A stretch of DNA of 64,000 bases from Streptomyces sp. BK340. Its GTDB lineage: Bacteria > Actinomycetota > Actinomycetes > Streptomycetales > Streptomycetaceae. The number at the start of each line of letters is the position of its first letter. Position 1 is the first letter of the stretch. The notes under the pieces were generated by a model. The model saw only the letters and a list, made by a program, of their open reading frames with translations, was not told where the DNA came from and did no database searches. The stretch covers positions 62,001 to 126,000 of the forward strand of contig NZ_VISR01000015.1 in NCBI RefSeq assembly GCF_007827595.1, read 5' to 3'. Positions 7,384-14,830 of the stretch are shown one piece after another. Position numbers and translations under genes: made by a program.

Positions 7384-9693
7384 ATGGACCTGGAAGCGCA
7401 TCTCGGCACCCTCACCCAGACCACCGGCAACATTGCTCCATGGCGACCGAGGCTGTACGCACCGGTCGAGCCCGAGCAACGTTCTGCCTTGACAGAGCTC
7501 CTCGAAAGCGGTGTCGTCGACTCCGTCCACGACACGTGCGCCGACCAGCTGGCAGAGCTCCTCTCCGCTCGGTGCCCCGACTGGCGTCCGGACGCCGACG
7601 AGTTGGCCTTTGCGGTCACTGACCACCTCGGCAGTAGGCCCCCGGCGGAGTACGGCACATGGGCGTGGTACGCCTGGTCTCGACAGCTCGTCCACGTCCT
7701 ACCGCCGGCCGAGCACCGCGAGCTCCGTCAGTCCCGCAACCGCTACAAGATCACCGCGGAGGAGCAGAACCTCCTGTCACGGAAGACCGTGGCCGTGGTC
7801 GGCCTCTCCGTGGGCGCCGCAAGTGCGGTCACCCTCGCTCAGGAGGGCGTGGGCCACCGTTTCCGGCTCGCCGACTTCGACCACCTCTCCCTCTCCAACC
7901 TCAACCGACTCCGCGCCTCGGTCGCCGATGTCGGCCTGCCCAAAGTCGTCATAGCCGCACGGCAGATGTACGAGATCGACCCCTACCTCGACATCACTGT
8001 CTGGCCGGAGGGACTGACCGAGGAGAACACCGACGCCTTCCTCGCGGGCGGTGGCCGCACCGACCTCCTCGTCGAGGAGTGCGACGACATGTTCCTCAAG
8101 GTCCACGTCCGTGAACGCGCCCGCGCGCTCGGCATCCCCGTCCTGATGGAGACCAACGAGCGCGGCATGCTGGATGTGGAGCGGTTCGACCTCGAACCTG
8201 GGCGTCCCCTTCTGCACGGCCTTCTGCAGGGAGTGGGGGCCTCCAAAGTCAAGGCGATGTCGACCCGCGAAAAGCTCCCGCACCTCCTCCGCATCCTCGG
8301 TCAGGACGAGCCCTCCGAGCGTCTGGTCTCCTCCCTCGTCGAGACAGGCAAGACCATCTCCTCATGGCCACAGCTGGCCTCGGGAGTCAGCCTGGGCGCC
8401 GCGCTGGTGACAGATACCGCTCGCCGCCTCCTCCTCGGTCAATTCACGGCCTCGGGGAGGTACTTCGTCGACCCCGGCACGCTGATCCGCGAGGGCGCGG
8501 AGACCTCCTTGACACCAGCGGAGCCTACGTCCGAGGCCACTGCGGAGGTGGCCTCCCCTCCCCTCCTCCTGCCGCCGCCGCCCAGCAACGCCGGCGCCAC
8601 CCTGGGTGAAGAAGGCATTCGCCGCCTGGTCGCCCACGGCATCCAGGCGCCGTCCGGCGGCAACAGCCAGCCCTGGCAGTTCATTGCCCATGACGAGGCG
8701 TTGGACTGCCGCATCGACGCCGCGCAGCCGCAGACCTTGCTCGACTTCGAAGGCTGCGCCACCCATCTGGCCATCGGCGCGGCGGTGGAGAACATTCACC
8801 TCGCGGCCCAAGCCTCGGGCTGGGCCTGCCATGTGCAGTACTTCCCCACTCCGGCCGACTCCGGACTGGTTTGCCGACTCACCTTCTCCAGCGCGGCTGA
8901 CGTCCCGCGCCCCGCACTGTTCGACTGGATCGAGCACCGCACCACCAACCGCAGCCCTGGCCCCGTTCGCCCGCTCGTCGAGTCGCACGCCGCAGCGCTG
9001 ACGGCTTGCGCCACCGAGAGCGGCGCCCGACTCCACCTCGTCACCGACCGCGATCAGTTGGACGAGATGGGCCGGATCCTGGGGGCGGGTGACCGGCTGC
9101 GGATACTTTCCCCGCAACTGCATCGGGACATGATGAACGAGTTGCGCTGGGACCCCGAGGAGACGCGGCGCACGCGGGACGGCATAGACGTCGCCACTCT
9201 GGGGCTCGACGACGTCGACCTCGCGGGCCTCCGTCTGGCCCGACAATGGCCCGGTCTAGCCTTCGTTCGCCGGATCGGCGGCGGCAAAGCCTTCGAGGAG
9301 AGTGCCGGAAAGGCCCTTGCCGCCTCGTCGGCCGTCGGCTGCCTCACCATCCCGGGCAAGGGCCCTCACGCCTTCGTCAACGGCGGCCGCGCCCTGCAAC
9401 GGCTCTGGCTCACCGCCACTTCCCTCGGCTTGGGATTCCAGCCCCACACCTCCCTGCTCTACCTGTTCGCCCGCGTGGAAGGTGGCAGCGAGACCGGACT
9501 CGACGCCGCCGAGACCGGCGTTCTGCGCACTCTGCGCACCAGGTTCACCGCCATCATCCCCGGCAAGCCGGACGAGGCCGAACTCATGCTCTTTCGGCTC
9601 TCCTACGCGTCGCCGCCAACGACCCGCTCGCTGCGCCGCACCGTCGACTCGGTGCTTCAATTCGGAGGGCCGCCTTCGCGGAGCAGGGCGTGA
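7384..9693 (+). CDS. E1/ThiF-like adenylyltransferase fused to nitroreductase domain (Rv1355c-like)
   Basis: The 769-aa protein joins two enzyme domains. Residues about 130-330 are a ThiF/MoeB/E1-type domain: VVGLSVGAASA nucleotide loop near 137-147 and FDHLSLSNLNRLR, the D-x(4)-S-N-L-x-R ATP site. I see no CxxC zinc pairs and no obvious E1 cysteine. Residues about 410-760 are a nitroreductase-like flavin domain with APSGGNSQPWQF as the FMN-binding start and GLGFQPHTS near the end. A Pro-rich linker (PPLLLPPPPS) joins them. The layout is that of the family annotated from M. tuberculosis Rv1355c, as I recall. E1 plus flavin dehydrogenase is reminiscent of the ThiF and SagB partners in azoline peptide pathways, but no YcaO gene or precursor is visible. 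ATG at 7384 follows TAGGAG. Function unknown. Confidence 0.75.
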   Translation: MDLEAHLGTLTQTTGNIAPWRPRLYAPVEPEQRSALTELLESGVVDSVHDTCADQLAELLSARCPDWRPDADELAFAVTDHLGSRPPAEYGTWAWYAWSRQLVHVLPPAEHRELRQSRNRYKITAEEQNLLSRKTVAVVGLSVGAASAVTLAQEGVGHRFRLADFDHLSLSNLNRLRASVADVGLPKVVIAARQMYEIDPYLDITVWPEGLTEENTDAFLAGGGRTDLLVEECDDMFLKVHVRERARALGIPVLMETNERGMLDVERFDLEPGRPLLHGLLQGVGASKVKAMSTREKLPHLLRILGQDEPSERLVSSLVETGKTISSWPQLASGVSLGAALVTDTARRLLLGQFTASGRYFVDPGTLIREGAETSLTPAEPTSEATAEVASPPLLLPPPPSNAGATLGEEGIRRLVAHGIQAPSGGNSQPWQFIAHDEALDCRIDAAQPQTLLDFEGCATHLAIGAAVENIHLAAQASGWACHVQYFPTPADSGLVCRLTFSSAADVPRPALFDWIEHRTTNRSPGPVRPLVESHAAALTACATESGARLHLVTDRDQLDEMGRILGAGDRLRILSPQLHRDMMNELRWDPEETRRTRDGIDVATLGLDDVDLAGLRLARQWPGLAFVRRIGGGKAFEESAGKALAASSAVGCLTIPGKGPHAFVNGGRALQRLWLTATSLGLGFQPHTSLLYLFARVEGGSETGLDAAETGVLRTLRTRFTAIIPGKPDEAELMLFRLSYASPPTTRSLRRTVDSVLQFGGPPSRSRA

Positions 9694-9819
9694 CGTGTCT
9701 CCGGCACGGCCGCGGAACGCTGTTGGTGATCTCCAGGCGGCCATGTTCGACAGCGCATGATGCCGAGAGCGAGCGTCCGCAACAACGGATGCGTCAAGCG
9801 GAGGTTCGCCCTTGTTGAC

Positions 9820-10135
9820 CCGGCCGCGGGACAAGGCGCCTGCTGGTTCGCAGCCCTCAACCGGCATTTCTGGAAGCATCACTCCGTTACGGGCATGCGC
9901 CGCTACATCCCCGACCACGACTGGCTCACCGTCTACCAGCTGCCGCCCTACGCACCCGACCTCAACCCGGTCGAAGGCATCTGGTCCGTCCTGCGCCGCA
10001 CCACCACCGCCAACCGGGCCTTCAAGACCCCAGCCGACCTGATCACCGCGATCCGGCACGGCCTCCGCCGACTCCATACCGACACGACGTCCTCGACGGC
10101 TGTCTCACCGGCACCAGACTACTCGATTCACCCGT
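9820..10135 (+). pseudogene. IS630-type transposase, C-terminal fragment with frameshift
   Basis: The frame reads HDWLTVYQLPPYAPDLNPVE then GIWSVLRR, the hallmark DDE_3 end of IS630-family transposases, with the last catalytic Glu in NPVEGIW. The N-terminal two thirds are missing. After LRRLHTD the natural continuation DVLDGCLTGT is in another frame, so a shift near 10080 has also damaged the end. CGATTCAC at 10124-10131 may be part of the terminal repeat. The strand and sequence match the smaller remnant at 6158-6212. Confidence 0.75.
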
Positions 10136-10275
10136 GACGACATCACGCATTCAAGGTCAGTAGCAAGGGGATCGGACAGTTGTGCGGGTGTGAAAGCGGG
10201 ATTAGAGTGAACGGCCGTGCTCGGAGTGGTCGGCGGGGGCCGGTTAACCCGGGCCTGAGGGAAAGGAATTCCGTC

Positions 10276-11556
10276 TTGACCGAGACCGAGACCAAGACCG
10301 AGAACGCCGTCGCCGATCCCGCGATACCCGACATAACAGAACGGCCCGAAAGCCCCGGCGGGATCGAGTTACTCGCCTCGCTCAGCCCCGACTTCGACGC
10401 CGACCCGTACACCGCCTACGCGCGGCTGCGCGAGCGCGGTCCGGTGCACCAGGTGGTGACGCCCGACAGGGGCGTGGTGTGGCTCGTGGTCGGGTACGAG
10501 GCCGCGCGCGAGGCCTTCACCGCCCCGCAGCTCAGCCGGGACTGGCATCGCGAGTGGCGGCAGACCGGCTGGAGCCCGCCGTACGCCCTGAACATGCTCG
10601 GCAACTCCAACATGCTGATGAGCGACCCGCCCCACCACACCCGGCTGCGGAAGCTGGTGGCGGGGGAGTTCACGGCCCGGCGGGTCGAGGGGATGCGGGG
10701 GCGCATCCAGGAGATCACGGACGAGCTGCTGGACCGCATGACGGCGGACGGAGCGCGCCGCGCCGACCTCATCGAGGCGTTCGCCTCCCCGCTCCCCATG
10801 ATCGTCATCTCCGAACTGCTCGGCGTCCCCGGCCTGGACCGCGCCTCCTTCCACGCCTGGTCCAACGAGACCCTCGCGCCCACCAGCCCCGAGGCGGAGA
10901 AGGAGGCGTACGAGCAGATCATGCCGTATCTCACAGGGCTCATCGCCGCCAAGCGCGAGAGCCCCGGGGAGGACCTGCTCAGCGCCCTCGTCCACACGGT
11001 CGACGAGGGCGGCGACCGGCTCACCGAGGACGAGCTGGTCTCGTTGGCCTTCCTGCTGCTCGTCGCCGGGCACGAGACGACGGTCAACACGATCGGCAAC
11101 GCGGTGCGCGCGCTCCTCGCGCACCCCGAGCAGCTGGCGGCCGTACGGGCCGATCCGGCGGGGCTGGCGGCGGGGCTGGTGGAGGAGACGCTGCGCTACG
11201 ACGGGCCGGTGGCGACCACCACGCCGCGCATCGCCCTGGAGGACACCGAGGTCGGCGGCGTACCGGTGCCGCGCGGTGCCATCGTGCTGATCGCCATGGC
11301 CGGCGCGGACCACGACCCGGCGCGCTTCCCCGATCCGGAACGCTTCGACGTACGGCGCCGCGAGGCCCGGGGCCATCTCTCCTTCGGACACGGGATCCAC
11401 TTCTGCCTGGGCGCCCCCCTCGCCCGCCTCGAGGGCGAGGTGGCACTGCGCACGCTGCTGGAGCGCTGCCCGGATCTGGCGGCGGACGGGGAGCCGGGAG
11501 AGTGGCTCCCGGGGATGCTGATCCGGGGGAGGCGGAGCCTGCCGGTGCGGTGGTGA
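10276..11556 (+). CDS. Cytochrome P450
   Basis: The 426-aa protein is a soluble bacterial class I P450. It shows the I-helix oxygen motif AGHETT at 264-269, the K-helix ExxR as EETLR at 304-307, and the heme loop FGHGIHFCLG with the axial Cys377. DADPYTAYARLRERGPVH near the N-terminus is typical of CYP107/CYP105-like enzymes. TTG at 10276 was chosen since GAAAGGA lies 8 nt before it; the in-frame ATG at 10180 would add 32 Arg-rich residues with no homology. No ferredoxin or reductase gene is adjacent, so it must use partners encoded elsewhere. The substrate is unknown. Confidence 0.9.
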   Translation: MTETETKTENAVADPAIPDITERPESPGGIELLASLSPDFDADPYTAYARLRERGPVHQVVTPDRGVVWLVVGYEAAREAFTAPQLSRDWHREWRQTGWSPPYALNMLGNSNMLMSDPPHHTRLRKLVAGEFTARRVEGMRGRIQEITDELLDRMTADGARRADLIEAFASPLPMIVISELLGVPGLDRASFHAWSNETLAPTSPEAEKEAYEQIMPYLTGLIAAKRESPGEDLLSALVHTVDEGGDRLTEDELVSLAFLLLVAGHETTVNTIGNAVRALLAHPEQLAAVRADPAGLAAGLVEETLRYDGPVATTTPRIALEDTEVGGVPVPRGAIVLIAMAGADHDPARFPDPERFDVRRREARGHLSFGHGIHFCLGAPLARLEGEVALRTLLERCPDLAADGEPGEWLPGMLIRGRRSLPVRW

Positions 11557-11559
11557 TAC

Positions 11560-11576
11560 GCCCGCCGCGGGCGGGC
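11560..11576 (+). terminator. Possible terminator after the P450
   Basis: GCCCGCC-GCG-GGCGGGC forms a perfect 7-bp GC stem directly after the P450 stop. There is no T-run, which is common in streptomycetes. It is a weak call. Confidence 0.4.
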
Positions 11577-11704
11577 TGACGGGCGGGTGAGCGGTCGCGG
11601 CACGCCGTTCGCGCAGGTCAGCGGGGACTGTCAGTGGCGGGTCCACACTGTCCGCGGTGCTGCGACAGAGGCGTCACACACCGGACAGGACAGAGGCGAT
11701 CGTC

Positions 11705-12116
11705 ATGACCGCGCCCCTGCTGCTGGCGAGCACCAGGAAGGAGCTCTTCCTCGCCCACCGGCGCGACGGGGCAGGGGAGTTCGAGGAGCCGCACTTCCCC
11801 GGCCAGGCCGTGTACGCCGAGGCCATCCACGCGTGGCACTCGGGCGGGCCCCGGCTGCTCGCCTCCGGGGACAGTGCGCACTGGGGCCCGGCGTCTTCCA
11901 CTCCGACGGCCTCGGCGCCAGCCGGCAGGAGCCCGAACGGCCCGCCGTGCGCTTCCCGGAGGGGACCGGGGTCTCGCTCGAGCGGGTGTGACAGCTGATC
12001 CCGGCGCCCGCCGAGGGGCCCGAGGTGGTGTATGCGGGGGCGGACCCGCCGCGTTGTCCCGTTCCGCCGACGGGGCGAGACCTTCGAGCTCGTACGCGGC
12101 CTGCGGGACCACCCGC
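11705..12116 (+). pseudogene. Sialidase/BNR-like (WD40/YCF48-type) gene remnant
   Basis: Starting at ATG 11705, the product begins MTAPLLLASTRKELFLAHRR and goes on to a SGDSAHWGP motif. The natural continuation VFHSDGLGAS lies in a second frame, then a stop after SLERV, then PEVVYAGADP, and finally GETFELVRGLRDHP in yet another frame. The order matches the N-terminal 130 residues of glycosyl-hydrolase/sialidase-like beta-propeller proteins common in actinobacteria. At least two frameshifts and a stop, then a sharp change of homology at about 12116, make it a broken and truncated gene. Confidence 0.65.
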
Positions 12117-12440
12117 TGCCACGACGCGGCCGCCTTCATCGGCGGGGTCGGCTACAGCGAGCTGGCGGCCCATCCCGAGGCCCTCGACCAACTGAGGCAG
12201 GACCTGCGCATCGACGGCCGGCACGACGCCGCCCAACTCGAGCAGTGCCTCACCCACCTTGGCGAAGGTGCCACCGCGATGCTGTTCCGCTGCACCGTCT
12301 GCGACACCTGCCTCACCTACGCCGACGCCTCATTACGGCCACTGAGCTCGGCAGGTCGCGAGATCGAACTGATCATCCCTTCAGAAGAAACCGCACCCAA
12401 CGCACTCAGCCTCCGGGAGAAGCTCCGTGTCTGCTGTTGA
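12117..12440 (+). pseudogene. CbrC-family (UPF0167) C-terminal remnant
   Basis: From 12117 the frame gives CHDAAAFIGGVGYSELAAHP, then TAMLFRCTVCDTCLTYADAS. These are the closing motifs of the CbrC family, where a zinc-type C-x-x-C follows the LFRC strand. The N-terminal half with the first cysteine pairs is absent, replaced by the sialidase-like fragment. After YADAS the tail (ELIIPSEETAPN) is foreign. The open frame runs into the following hydrolase gene, overlapping its start by 14 nt, so a short product could be made, but it lacks half the fold. Confidence 0.6.
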
Positions 12441-13170
12441 AGCCATTGACCTGAGCAGCCTGAGTGGCCCGGCCGGGGGCTCGCAGAGGCTGAAGGGGCA
12501 CCTCACCCGACCGGATGGCCCAGGACCCTGGCCGGGCGTGGTCATTGCACACGAGGTACTCGGCGTTGACGACGTCATGCTCCGCCAGGCCGAGCGTCTG
12601 GCCGGCGCCGGGTACCTCACGCTGATGCCCGACCTGTTCACCGAGGGCGGCGCACGGCGCTGCCTGATCCCTACGATCCGCGCGGCCATGTCCGGGACCG
12701 GGCGTGCTTACCAGGACCTGGAGGCTGCCCGCTCCTATCTGCTGGCCCAAAGTGACTGCACCGGCGCGGTCGGCATCATCGGCTTCTGTATGGGAGGGGC
12801 GTTCGCTTTGATGACGGCTGGACGCAGTGCCTACGACGCGGCGTCCGCCAACTACGGACTGCTTCCCAAGGACCTGGACGTCCTCTCCGACGCCTGCCCC
12901 GTCGTCGCCAGCTTCGGCGGGAAGGACCGCACCCTGAAGGGGGCGGCCGACCGGCTGAGCGCGGCCCTCGAACACCATGGAGTCGTGCATGACGTCAAGG
13001 AGTACCCGCAAGCAGGCCACGCCTTTCTCAACGACGCCGAGGCCGGCCCCAGGCCACTGCGCCCCCTGTTCCGCGTCATGAACATCGGCCCGGATCCGGA
13101 CGCTTCGGCGGACGCCTGGCAGCGCATCGAGACCTTCTTTGCCACCCACCTTCACGCTCCCCGCACCTGA
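12427..13170 (+). CDS. Dienelactone hydrolase family protein
   Basis: The 247-aa alpha/beta hydrolase has an intact triad in the dienelactone hydrolase pattern: Cys121 in GFCMGG, Asp167 in GGKDRTL and His198 in QAGHAFLN. The oxyanion region VIAHEVLGVDD lies near 39-49. GTG at 12427 follows CGGGAGAAG at good spacing. Such enzymes hydrolyse lactones or esters in the cytoplasm, for example dienelactone in chloroaromatic breakdown, but in streptomycetes most members have no known substrate. It stands alone between a pseudogene and the conserved core, and differs from the paralogue at 4397 which lacks the nucleophile. Confidence 0.85.
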   Translation: MSAVEAIDLSSLSGPAGGSQRLKGHLTRPDGPGPWPGVVIAHEVLGVDDVMLRQAERLAGAGYLTLMPDLFTEGGARRCLIPTIRAAMSGTGRAYQDLEAARSYLLAQSDCTGAVGIIGFCMGGAFALMTAGRSAYDAASANYGLLPKDLDVLSDACPVVASFGGKDRTLKGAADRLSAALEHHGVVHDVKEYPQAGHAFLNDAEAGPRPLRPLFRVMNIGPDPDASADAWQRIETFFATHLHAPRT

Positions 13171-13338
13171 GTAAGCCGAGTCATGAGCATTCTTGGCTTT
13201 AAGGTTTGAGTTGGGGTCCGGCACAAATCAAAAAACAAGCTGACGGATCATCAAGTCCAATCGAAACCGCAGGTTCAGCACTTCGGGAAACAGGTCGAGC
13301 GTATCCGGCCACGCCTGAGAAACCCGAGAAACTGCAGT

Positions 13339-14667
13339 TCAGACCCGCTTTGCAGCGGGTTCCAGAATCGCCACGCACTCCACGTGATGCGTCATCGGAA
13401 ACAGGTCGAACGCGCGCAGCGTCCGCACCCGGTATCCGCCGTCCCGGAAGTACGCCAGATCGCGAGCCAGCGCAGCGGGATCGCAGGCGACGTAGGCGAT
13501 ACGGCGGGCGCCGAGGGAGGAGAGGTGTTCGACCGTCTTGCGGCCGGCGCCGGCGCGCGGCGGGTCGAGGACGACGAGATCGACCTCGGTGATGCCGGTG
13601 CGCGGGAGGACCGACTCGACCTTGCCCTGTTCGATGCGGACGCGGGGGAAGTCGGCGAGGTTGTGGCGGGCGTCCTCGACGGCGCGCTTGCCGGACTCGA
13701 TGCCGAGGACCGCGCCCTTCTCGCCGAGACGGTCGGCGAGGGCACCGGCGAAGAGGCCGACGCCGCAGTACAGGTCGAGGGCCATCTCGCCCTTGCGCGG
13801 CAGCAGGCCCTGCATGACGGCCTTCACCAGGGTGTCGGCGGCCTTCGGGTGGACCTGCCAGAAACCGCCGCTGCCGACGCGGTAGGTGCGGTCGTCGGCG
13901 CGCTCACGCACGAACGCGCGGCCGTGGACCCGGTGGATGCCGCCGTCCTTCTCGTCGACGCGCATGACGGAGACGGGCCGGTCGAGCTCGACGAGCGGCA
14001 GCCGGGCGCCGGGGCGGGGCTCCAGGATCACCATGCGGTCCTGGGAACCCGTCGCGGCGATCGCGTCGACGGACGCCATGCCGGCCCAGTCCCGGTCCTC
14101 GATGCCGAGTTCGGTGACACCGGGCGCGGCGATCATGCAGTGATCGATCGGTTCGACCTCGTGCGAGCGGTGGCGGCGCAGTCCGGCGTTGCCGTCGGCG
14201 TCGACCGCGTACTGCACGCGCGTCCGCCACTGCGGGACCTGACCCGCCGGGAGCTTGTCGCCCTCGGCCGGCATCACGGTGCCGTCCCAGCCCGCTTCCT
14301 CGGGCGTGAGGCCCGCGAGCCGCTGGAGCTGCTCGGCGATCACCTCGCCCTTCAGTCGGCGCTGGGCGCCCGGCTTGGCGTGCTGCCAGTCGCAGCCGCC
14401 GCAGCGGCCGGGGCCGGCGAAGGGGCAGGGAGCCTCGACACGGTCCTTGGAGGCCTCCAGGATCTCGACGGCGTCGGCCCGCAGGAAGCGTGCACCCTCC
14501 TCGCCCTCGGTCACCCGGGCCACCACGCGCTCGCCGGGCAGCGCGTGCCGGACGAACAGCACCTGGCCCTCGGCGGTACGGGCGATGCAGTGGCCGCCGT
14601 GGGCGACGGGGCCGATCTCGACCTCGTACTCCTCGCCCACCAGAGACTTGGTCGGTTCTGCCTGCAT
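13339..14667 (-). CDS. 23S rRNA/tRNA m5U methyltransferase family (TrmA/RumA type)
   Basis: This 442-aa class I SAM-dependent enzyme methylates a uridine C5 in RNA. Residues about 8-70 form a TRAM RNA-binding domain. Cys81, Cys89 and Cys92 (CPFAGPGRCGGC) are three ligands of the 4Fe-4S cluster of the RumA group. The SAM site DLYCGVGLF, the DPPRAG motif and the catalytic Cys near 395 in YVACDP complete the set. ATG at 14667 was chosen because the TRAM domain begins right after it; the longer frame upstream is Arg/Ser-rich. Its end overlaps a short hairpin at about 13340-13365. Whether it targets rRNA or tRNA cannot be told from the sequence. Confidence 0.85.
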   Translation of the reverse strand: MQAEPTKSLVGEEYEVEIGPVAHGGHCIARTAEGQVLFVRHALPGERVVARVTEGEEGARFLRADAVEILEASKDRVEAPCPFAGPGRCGGCDWQHAKPGAQRRLKGEVIAEQLQRLAGLTPEEAGWDGTVMPAEGDKLPAGQVPQWRTRVQYAVDADGNAGLRRHRSHEVEPIDHCMIAAPGVTELGIEDRDWAGMASVDAIAATGSQDRMVILEPRPGARLPLVELDRPVSVMRVDEKDGGIHRVHGRAFVRERADDRTYRVGSGGFWQVHPKAADTLVKAVMQGLLPRKGEMALDLYCGVGLFAGALADRLGEKGAVLGIESGKRAVEDARHNLADFPRVRIEQGKVESVLPRTGITEVDLVVLDPPRAGAGRKTVEHLSSLGARRIAYVACDPAALARDLAYFRDGGYRVRTLRAFDLFPMTHHVECVAILEPAAKRV

Positions 14668-14830
14668 GGTGGGGTGACTCCAGATCGGGAGGGAAACCGG
14701 GAAGGGACGTCGGGAACGGCGCTTCGGGAAGGAAACGGAAGCGGCCGCAGCCGGTGGGCCTGGACAACAGCCCACCAGTCTACGGCCTTCCCCGCACGCC
14801 TCGGACCTGGACGCCCGAGACCTGGATGCC

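Noticed and set aside
9694..9760. Minus-strand peptide resembling an IS66 end (RLEITNSV)
   Set aside because: Only about ten residues look similar; too short to call.
1..13170. A biosynthetic gene cluster made of SDR, O-methyltransferase and P450
   Set aside because: The three are separated by clpP genes, IS remnants and gaps, and no core synthase is in the window. A cluster left of the window is possible but not seen.
13223..13345. Minus-strand short frame ending LDLFPEVLNLRFRLDLMIRQ
   Set aside because: No start with a ribosome site, overlap with the RNA methyltransferase 3' end, no family recognised. It may be a decayed remnant.
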